In this document: in pieces, positions 56,679 to 64,000 of the stretch
Layout of the letters: the number at the start of each line of letters is the position of its first letter
How positions within the stretch are numbered: the stretch's first letter is position 1
Origin: Lamellibrachia columna
Taxonomy: Eukaryota > Annelida > Polychaeta > Sabellida > Siboglinidae
NCBI GenBank assembly: GCA_963662155.1
Contig: OY759271.1
Location: forward strand, 39,803,753 to 39,867,752
Direction of reading: 5' to 3'
Length of the DNA: 64,000 nucleotides
Notes under the pieces: generated by a model
What the model was told of the DNA's origin: nothing
What the model saw: the letters and a program-made list of their open reading frames with translations, nothing else
The model's database searches: none
Made by a program: the position numbers and the translations under genes

Positions 56679-56829
56679 CTGTTAAATCTGGAGAAACTTA
56701 ATATATATCTCGACAAAGCGCTGCTATATCTGAGGAAAAGTGAGATACCAGAGGGTGGTCGCTTCAGCGAGAACATAATCATGTTCGACATCAACCCCAC
56801 GTATATGAACGACATCATTCTCGTACATG
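56679..56829 (+). CDS. Isolated plus-strand exon of an unidentified gene
   Basis: 151 nt between a good acceptor (TTTCGTTGCAG|C) and a good donor (CATG|GTACGT), open throughout with 50 codons plus one base. The peptide includes LEKLNIYLDKALLYLRKS, EIPEGGRFSENIIMF and NPTYMNDIIL, a normal globular amino-acid mix with an amphipathic helix. I do not recognise the family and found no partner exon by eye. It may belong to a gene flanking this window, or to an unrecognised transposon. Confidence 0.4.
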
Positions 56830-56869
56830 GTACGTGACGCCGTCTTTTGCACATGGCATACATGTTTCA

Positions 56870-57725
56870 CATTTAATAATAATAATAATAACTTCATTTT
56901 AACACCATCAAATCAGGGGCTAATGTCACGTTCCTGGGTGTGGTCATAAATAAAAGTAGTATTTTTAAAATTACATATGAAAGATTAAAAATGCAAAGTA
57001 CAACAGACAATAAAATAATATAAAATGATCACTACTTTGTAAATACTAATGCTTGGCATACATGCATATTATATACACTATGTCGTATAAAACATACAAG
57101 TTAGTTTTAAAATAAAAATGTATGTTTTTGTGGCTGGTAAAGCGTTCCACAGCGTCAGGCCAGCGCACGCCACCGCTCGGCGACCGTACTGTTCGAGGTT
57201 GACACGAGGAACGTGCAGAAGTAGGTCGCCGACAGAGCGTAGGGAGCGGCGTGCCGTATGACGGTTCATCAGCAAGGCGACGTACACCGGTGTTCCTTCA
57301 CAGTGTATAAGGACTAATACCTTGTACTCTGTGCGCTTTTTCACGAGAAGCCAATGCAACTGCCTCAATACCTCGGACATCGATTGTCGATCACCTCGTC
57401 AGATCTGGAGGACGATTCGTGCCGCCGACCGCTGCACCATGTCCAGACGGTGTAAGAGGCGGTCTGGTATGCCGAATAACATCGCATTGCCGTAGTCACT
57501 GCGAGGAGTTACAAATGCATGCACTAGGCATTTGCGCATACTGGCTATCATGGAGTCCCGTATCTGTTTAATTCGCACTAGATCATAATATGCACTCCGA
57601 TATGCGTTCGCAACCTGTGACGCCATAGAGAGGTTAGCGTCAATGACGAATTCAATATCCATGACGACTGCAGATGTCGCCACCAGCTCACCACATGTCG
57701 ATGCATGTACTGGTTATTGGCGCGC
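56870..57725 (-). mobile_element. CR1/Jockey-like LINE, 3' half
   Basis: On the minus strand: VIDANLSMASQVANAYRSAY, VHAFVTPRSDYGNAMLFG, HRLDMVQRSAARI, then after a stop or shift EVLRQLHWLLVKKRTEYKV, LLHVPRVNLEQYGRRA and LTLWNALPA. These are the ordered C-terminal motifs of this LINE group. A non-coding tail ends in (ATT)n at about 56892-56872. Its upstream half lies at 60353-61165, beyond the second 45-bp array. Confidence 0.85.
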
Positions 57726-57732
57726 GCAGACT

Positions 57733-60352
57733 ATGTCTGCTTCCTCTTGTGGCCTTCGTCTTCGTAGTGCAATTTTCATGTCTGCTTCCTCTTGTGGCCT
57801 TCGTCTTCGTAGTGCAGTTTTCACTTCTGCTTCCTCTTGTGGCCTTCGTCTTCGTAGTGCAGTTTTCATGTCTGCTTCCTCTTGTGGCCTTCGTCTTCGT
57901 AGTGCAGTTTTCACTTCTGCTTCCTCTTGTGGCCTTCGTGTTCATAGTGCAGCTTTCATGTCTGCTTCCTCTTGTGGCCTTCGTCTTCGTAGTGCAGCTT
58001 TCATGTCTGCTTCCTCTTGTGGCCTTCGTGTTCATAGTGCAGCTTTCATGTCTTCTTCCTCTTGTGGCCTTCGTCTTCGTAGTGCAGCTTTCATGTCTGC
58101 TTCCTCTTGTGGCCTTCGTGTTCATAGTGCAGCTTTCATGTCTGCTTCCTCTTGTGGCCTTCGTCTTCGTAGTGCAGTTTTCATGTATGCTTCCTCTTGT
58201 GGCCTTCGTTTTCATAGTACAGCTTTCATTTCTGCTTCCTCTTGTGACCTTCGTCTTCGTGGCGCAGTTTTCATGTCGGCTTCCTCTTGTGGCCTCCGTC
58301 TTCCTAGTGCAGTTTTCATGTCTGCTTCCTCTTGTGGCCTTCGTCTTCCTAGTACAGTTTTCAAGTCTGCTTCCTCTTGTAGCCTTTGTCTTCGTGGTGC
58401 AGTTTTCTTGTCTGCTTCCTCTTGCGGCCTTCGTCTTCCTAGCGCAGTTTTTATGTCTGCTTCCTCTTGTGGCCTTCGTCTTCGTAATACAGTTTTCATG
58501 TCTGCTTCCTCTTGTGTCCTTCGTCTTCGTGGCGCAGCTTTCATGTCTGCTTCCTCTTGTGGCCTTCGTGTTCATAGTGCAGCTTTTATGTCTGCTTCCT
58601 CCTGTGGCCTTCGTCTTCGTAGTGCAGTTTTCATGTCTGCTTCCTCTTGAGGCCTTCGTCTTCGTACTGCAGTTTTCATGTCTGCTTCCTCTTGTGGCCT
58701 TCGTCTTCGTAGTGCAGTTTTCATGTCTGCTTCCTCTTGTGGCCTTCGTCTTCGTAGTGCAGTTTTCATGTCTGCTTCCTCTTGTGGCCTTCGTCTTCGT
58801 AGCGCAGTTACCATGTCTGCTTCCTCGTGTGGCCTTCGTATTCGTAGTCCAGTTTTCATGTCTGCTTCCTCTTGTGGCCTTCGTCTTCATAGCGTAGTTT
58901 TCATGTTTGCTTCCTCTTGTGGCCTTCGTCTTCGTAGCGCAATTTTCATTTGTGCTTCCTCTTCTGGCCTTCGTCTTCATAGTGAAGTTTTCATGTCTGC
59001 TTCCTCTTGTGGTCTTCGTCTACGTTGTGCAGCTTTCATGTCTGCATCCTCTTGTGGCCTTAGCGTTCATAGGGCCGCTTTCATGTCAGCTTCCTCTTGT
59101 GGCCTTCCTCTTCGTAGTGCAGTTTTCATGTCTGCTTCCTCTTGTGGCCTTCGTATTCATAGTGCAGCTTTCATGTCTGCTTACTCTTGTGGCCTTCGTC
59201 TTCGTAGTGCAGTTTTCATGTCTGCTTCCTCTTGTGGCCTTCGTATTCATAGTGCAGCTTTCATGTCTGCTTACTCTTGTGGCCTTCGTCTACGTTGTGC
59301 AGCTTTCATGTCTGCATCCTCTTGTGGCCTTAGCGTTCATAGGGCCGCTTTCATGTCAGCTTCCTCTTGTGGCCTTCCTCTTCGTAGTGCAGCTTTCATG
59401 TCTGCTTCCTCTTGTGGCCTTCGTGTTCATAGTGCAGCTTTCATGTCTTCTTCCTCTTGTGGCCTTCGTCTTCGAAGTGCAGCTTTCATGTCTGCTTCCT
59501 CTTGTGGCCTTCGTGTTCATAGTGCAGCTTTCATGTCTGCTTCCTCTTGTGGCCTTCGTCTTCGTAGTGCAATTTTCATGTCTGCTTCCTCTTGTGGCCT
59601 TCGTCTTCGTAGTGCAGTTTTCACTTCTGCTTCCTCTTGTGGCCTTCGTCTTCGTAGTGCAGTTTTCATGTCTGCTTCCTCTTGTGGCCTTCGTCTTCGT
59701 AGTGCAGTTTTCACTTCTGCTTCCTCTTGTGGCCTTCGTCTTCGTTGTGCAGTTTTCATTTCTGCTTCCTCTTGTGGCCTTCGTCTTCGTAGTGCAGTTT
59801 TCATGTCTGCTTCCTCTTGTGGCCATCGTCTTCTTAGCGCAGTTTTCATGTTTTCTTCCTCTTTTGGCCTTTGTCTTCGTAACGCAGTTTTCATGCCTGC
59901 TTCCTCTTGTGGCCTTCGTGTTCATAGTGCAGCTTTCATGTCTGCTTCCTCTTGTGGCCTTCGTCTTCGTAGTGCAGCTTTCATGTCTGCTTCCTCTTGT
60001 GGCCTTCGTGTTCATAGTGCAGCTTTCATGTCTTCTTCCTCTTGTGGCCTTCGTCTTCGTAGTGCAGCTTTCATATCTGCTTCCTCTTGTGGCCTTCGTC
60101 TTCGTAGCGTAGTTTCATGTCTGCTTCCTCTTGTGGCCTTCGTCTTCGTAGCGCAATTTTCATCTCTGCTTCCTCTTCTGGCCTTCTTCTTCGTAGTGCA
60201 GTTTTCAAGTCTGCTTCCTCTTGTGGCCTTCGTCTTCGTAGCGCAATTTTCATCTCTGCTTCCTCTTCTGGCCTTCTTCTTCGTAGTGCAGTTTTCATGT
60301 CTGCTTCCTCTTTTGGCCTTCGTCTTCGTAGCGCAGTTTTCATGTCTACTTC
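57733..60352. repeat. 45-bp minisatellite, array 2 (about 58 copies), inside a LINE
   Basis: Same unit as array 1, running without interruption for 2.6 kb. Ordered variant blocks recur: the mix of ...CTTCGT and ...GTTCAT units near 57733-58150 matches 59390-59720, and a rarer block (CTACGTTGTGCAGC with AGGGCCGCTTTCATGTCAGC) occurs at 59018-59090 and 59288-59360. On the minus strand the LINE frame runs into the array (LNETKLHAIEV then repeat codons) and resumes on the other side, so the array sits in the RT coding region. Confidence 0.93.
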
Positions 60353-61165
60353 AATGGCATGCAATTTCGTCTCGTTGAGGATGAGCCCATTGTTGGCTAG
60401 CCAAGTCTTTACGTCTCGGATACAACCCTCCATTCGTATGACCGCATCTACATGATCAGTTGGCGGGAAGTCGACGTACAGCTGCGTGTCGGCCGCATAC
60501 AGGTGTTGGCGTTGCACCAGTGGTGCAATGTAGGCGTTAAAAAGTATAGGTCCGTGGACCGACCCTTGCGGAAATTTGGTCTTCATAACGCTACACTGCG
60601 ATAGTCCTTTCTTGACCCGCACCACATATGTTCAGCCTTAGAGGTCGGACGTCAGCCACCCGTGTGCTTCGCCACTGATGCCATAGCCGTACAGCCACCG
60701 CAGCAGTACAGCGTGGTCTATAGCGTCGAAAGCAGCACTGTGACAGGGTCTGTAGGCATTCTGGTGGTCTGCATATATGCCGTTAACGTCAAGGAAACAT
60801 TGCAACTGCCTGACGACGAAGCGCTCAATAATCTTAGCCACAAACGATATTTATATTTGATATGGGGCGGTAGTTGGTAAGCACGTTCAGGTCAGCGCTA
60901 CGGGTCTTGAGTATTAGTGTTATAACGGCGTGCGTCATGGACTGTGGAACCACGGCGGGTGATAGAGACGCGTTCATTGTGCGCGCAAGAATCGGAGACA
61001 GAGCATCAACATGCCGCTTCAAGAGAGACGACGGCAGTGGGTCAAACTCGCATAGCTTAGCAGTAGAAGCCAACACTATCCTTTTTACGTCTGTCGGCGA
61101 TGCAGCCTCGAAGCGTATTAGAGGATCAATCACATCATGCATCAACCAGATGCCTTGACACATTG
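60353..61165 (-). mobile_element. CR1/Jockey-like LINE, RT 5' part
   Basis: Minus-strand motifs in order: CEFDPLPSSLLKRHVDAL, SMTHAVITLILK, LNVLTNYRPISN, then after frameshifts FDAIDHAVLLRWLYGYGI, FPQGSVHGPILFNAYIAPL and LYAADTQLYVDF (AADT in place of YADDT), followed by LANNGLILNETKLHAIE. It is in the same orientation as 56870-57725 and completes it. Several frameshifts and a damaged catalytic box make this copy inactive. Confidence 0.85.
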
Positions 61166-61439
61166 CAGAGGAGCGCGTCGATCTTTTCAGAGAAGGTTGT
61201 CATTTCATACATGTTTCACATTCCATACATGTTTAATAATTATAATGAACTGAGCTCAGAGGCGCAACCAATCAGAATCATTAGTCGTAGCCTAATCACG
61301 AATTACGACAAGGGACCACCGACTATTTATGGTGGAAATGCAATGTGGAATAAATATATTGAGTTTTTTTCGGAAGGTAGTTATACAGTTTCAGATGATT
61401 TGAACGTTTCATATTGTACACATGTTGTACATTAAATAC

Positions 61440-61645
61440 ATGATTAATACTAAACAGACGTTTCACATTACATGCACACACATGTTTTGCAATGCACACA
61501 TTTTTCGCAGTACATGCACGTTTTTTTTCACATTACATACTTATTTCACATTACATGCACGTTTCACATTACATACTTGTTTCATATTACATACTTATTT
61601 CACATTACATGCACGTTTCACATTACATACTTGTTTCATATCTGA
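61440..61645. repeat. Degenerate 20-bp repeat
   Basis: Variants of TTTCACATTACATGCACG and TTTCATATTACATACTTG alternate for about 200 bp. Confidence 0.8.
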
Positions 61646-61649
61646 GCAG

Positions 61650-63330
61650 CTAAAGAATTCGTAATCAACTCATTTTGCGAAACAATCTATCTAACGTCAA
61701 CAACTAGGCGCCTACCCTGAAATCAGAGTAATGAAACCTAATAGGTTGTTTGAAATCCGTTAGACCCGAAAAACCGCAAAAAGTAAAACTAGTTGGGGGA
61801 GGGGTCCGTGCAAATTATTTTTTTTATCTGACACAGTAACAGGTACGTCAGCAAAATACGGTGCTCTGATCAAATTCAGTCATAACACGATATATATTTA
61901 CTATTCAATTATAAAACTTGCAGGAATATTGCATTTGATAATTTCATAATATGCGGAATATTCACAAAAACAATGGTAACATTTATTATTTTATGTTTTA
62001 TTATGTTGCTGAAAAAACAACATTTTAGCTCACTTCCGACAATATTTAATATTTGACTCACAAGGAGTAATATCATTTCAGTAAAACATGGCCAATATAT
62101 TCATTTATTTTATATCTCTATATACACATATCTAACGAAGTGCCTGGCACAAATTAGGGGTTGCCATTTTGATATCACAGGAGTTCCGAACTAAATGTTC
62201 TGTATCGAATCCACAGCATACGTTTTCCGCCAGAGGCCGCTACTTTAAGTGCGTTTAATTTATAATATTTCCGGTTTTTATTAATGTTCTTCTACAAAGA
62301 CATGCATAATTTGTATTTTGGCAATAAGGATGTAGTTTCAATCGATAGTATAACGTTTGTGTTGATTTCATGTTACGACTACGATGCGTAGACCGATGCG
62401 CAGTTAGTTAAATGTTAGGGTAGGCGCCTACCGTAAATAATATTTGACCGGATACTGGTAAAATTCTGCAACAGTGGTCGCGCTCTATATACTGTATAAT
62501 GCTATTCAACTGTTCGCGAGTTACCCGATCTAAACATCAACGTCTCTTATTTTATGATTTTAACAAAGACACGCCCTCTTTGATTACACCTACTGCGCAT
62601 AGATCTATTACTTAAAACTGTACGCACACTACAACAAATAACAACATAAATGAACCCGATTCGCCATTGAGCAGGGAGTTTTAATCCTAGCAAACAACTT
62701 TGTTTCTCGTGCATGCAGGAGAAGCTGAGAATGCTGCAAACGGCGAGACTTTTATTGGTCCATGCTACATCTCGAGCAAGATAGAGAGACTGTTACTAAT
62801 TGTAAGTGGTTACACGCCCTTGTGTGGCCGTTATGTGTGCTATGATTCATTGCATTATCTCAATGCGTGTTACGCATCACACTGACAAATTTACAACGGC
62901 CTCACCTCGTTCGTGCACAGAACATGATATATTATGTCTTGTTGAGGCGTATCACGCACCAACGTGAATTGTTATGTATGTGGGATTGCACACATATTTT
63001 GATTAACCAATAAAAACATGTGCGTAATCCTACATACATAACTACTCACGTGAACCCCACATGTCGTCAAATGCCACAAGATTGTTAACACGCTGATAGC
63101 GATCAATGTTGGCCTTAATAGGAGTCTCCCGGGCCCATATTGGAAATGCGCTTTTCTATAATTTGATTACAACATGTTAGCATATATTTTACCCAATTAA
63201 TGCAATATATGTCATACATTTTTATTTTGCATTCTCAAATAAATAATGCGTTGTTTAATATGTAAATTATATGACAATGTTGCTGATGTATTCCAGTATA
63301 TTTGTAAAGTGCAAATGATGATGGGTCTAA
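61650..63330. other. No gene recognised
   Basis: AT-rich sequence. At 62720-62801 a 27-codon plus-strand frame lies between a possible acceptor (TTTCTCGTGCATGCAG) and a donor (ATT|GTAAGT), reading EAENAANGETFIGPCYIS. It could be an exon but has no supporting partner. The segment 62610-62690 is a partial copy of the dispersed repeat at 32645-32945. Confidence 0.4.
62610..62690 (+). repeat. Dispersed repeat, copy C (partial)
   Basis: Matches the right half of 32645-32945, with the strongest identity in TTGAGCAGGGAGTTTTAA and CGCACACTACAA/CACACACTACAA. Confidence 0.55.
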
Positions 63331-63339
63331 GTAAACGAG

Positions 63340-63395
63340 TATTGTATTGTATTGTATTGTATTGTATTGTATTGTAATGTATTGTATTGTATTGA
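63340..63395. repeat. (GTATT)n pentanucleotide microsatellite
   Basis: About eleven copies of the pentamer with one GTAAT variant. Confidence 0.95.
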
Positions 63396-63539
63396 ACACG
63401 TTTGGTCAAAATCACAAGTCTACGCCTAATAATGCCCCATCTTATTATGGCATTATGAAAAATAACCCTGCTGACTGAAAACTGTTATTTCCTGACGAAT
63501 AAGATAACTGAAACCGGCCAACTTGTGGTCAGCCTCTTT

Positions 63540-63865
63540 CCTCTTTCCTCTTTCCTCTTTCATCTTTCATCTTTCCTCTTTCCTCTTGCTGGCATTGCTG
63601 GCATTGCTGTTTTCGCCACCTGCGCGCGCATGTTGCAGCCCGGAAGAACGGACAAACACGTGATCATAATAGTGCCGCGAGAGCCCGGCATGGGTGGTCC
63701 TATGGCGAGTGCAGGGGACACTTCCGGCATGAATATTGCCCTACCCCGCACCGAGCGCCTACAGAGCGTCTGGAGTTCAAAGGGTCTCTGTCTACGTCAC
63801 TCGTCGGTTCAGAGGGCGAGCCTCGAAAAAAAAATGAGCGAACAAGTTTTGGAGAAGGCATAGGC
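63540..63865. promoter_or_regulatory. CTTTC repeat and GC/CpG-rich patch, possible promoter or first exon
   Basis: A short CTTTC-type repeat (63536-63590) leads into a CpG-containing stretch (GCGCGCATG, GTGCCGCGAGAGCCCGGC) unlike the AT-rich surroundings. On the minus strand an ATG-initiated frame (MPEVSPALAIGPPMPG...) ends at a possible donor CAG|GTGGCG near 63620 in phase 0. That is the phase needed by the first modelled exon (52610) of the minus-strand gene. On the plus strand an equally long frame (KHVIIIVPREPGMGG...) exists. Direction and function are undecided. Confidence 0.3.
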
Positions 63866-64000
63866 CTACATGTGACCGGAATGCACCCGGATTGCAGTGT
63901 CCAACATAACTCGACGTTTAATACTCACAATTCTTTCAGAACATCAAAAACGCATTTTCACAACGTAACATGGAAGTTTTTATACGTTCCATGCGCATAA

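Overview
This window looks like nuclear DNA of an invertebrate animal, most likely a mollusc or another lophotrochozoan. Three things suggest this: genes split by GT-AG introns, a dense load of CR1/Jockey-like and RTE-like LINE debris with (ATT)n tails, and tRNA-derived SINEs whose conserved core resembles one common in molluscs. The species call is inference. There are no prokaryotic features. Short tandem repeats are very abundant: (TA)n, (GT)n, (CA)n and more than fifteen minisatellites with units of 20-160 bp.

Layout. 1-8500: (TA)n, then about 50 copies of a 60/63-bp minisatellite grown from the 3' end of a LINE ORF, a second LINE split by a nested insertion, and a 47-bp minisatellite. 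8976-10700: a minus-strand LINE broken by an 88-bp duplication, followed by a possible first exon of an unidentified membrane or secreted protein. 17995-27204: a complete 12-exon plus-strand gene for a prostaglandin reductase 3 / ZADH2-type NADPH oxidoreductase. Intron 1 carries an 83-bp satellite and intron 5 carries seven tandem copies of its own 5' splice site. 32037-52613: a phase-consistent ten-exon minus-strand gene for a long, mostly disordered Ser/Pro/Gln/Arg-rich protein that I could not identify. Its introns hold minisatellites, two SINEs, a palindromic MITE and LINE fragments.

45229-51844: a complete Ty3/gypsy-type LTR retrotransposon inserted in a (TA)n tract within that gene. Its 200-bp LTRs look identical, gag and pol are intact, and the gag/pol junction has a textbook -1 frameshift heptamer. 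The LTRs carry a 35-bp segment identical to part of the element's own reverse transcriptase coding sequence, and this segment includes a tRNA A-box-like motif.

52600-61200: repeat-dominated DNA. It holds GC-rich and AT-rich satellite units sharing a motif, two arrays of a 45-bp minisatellite (the larger one inside the RT ORF of a minus-strand LINE) and one isolated plus-strand exon. 61200-64000 is mostly unassigned, ending in a GC-rich, possibly promoter-like patch.

The host genes show no obvious functional link to one another. The strongest oddities concern how repeats arise from, or interrupt, coding and splice-site sequence: LINE C-terminus to minisatellite, splice donor to 31-bp repeat, and RT to LTR. 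All ORF, phase and repeat statements come from reading the sequence by eye; family names rest on remembered motifs, not searches.
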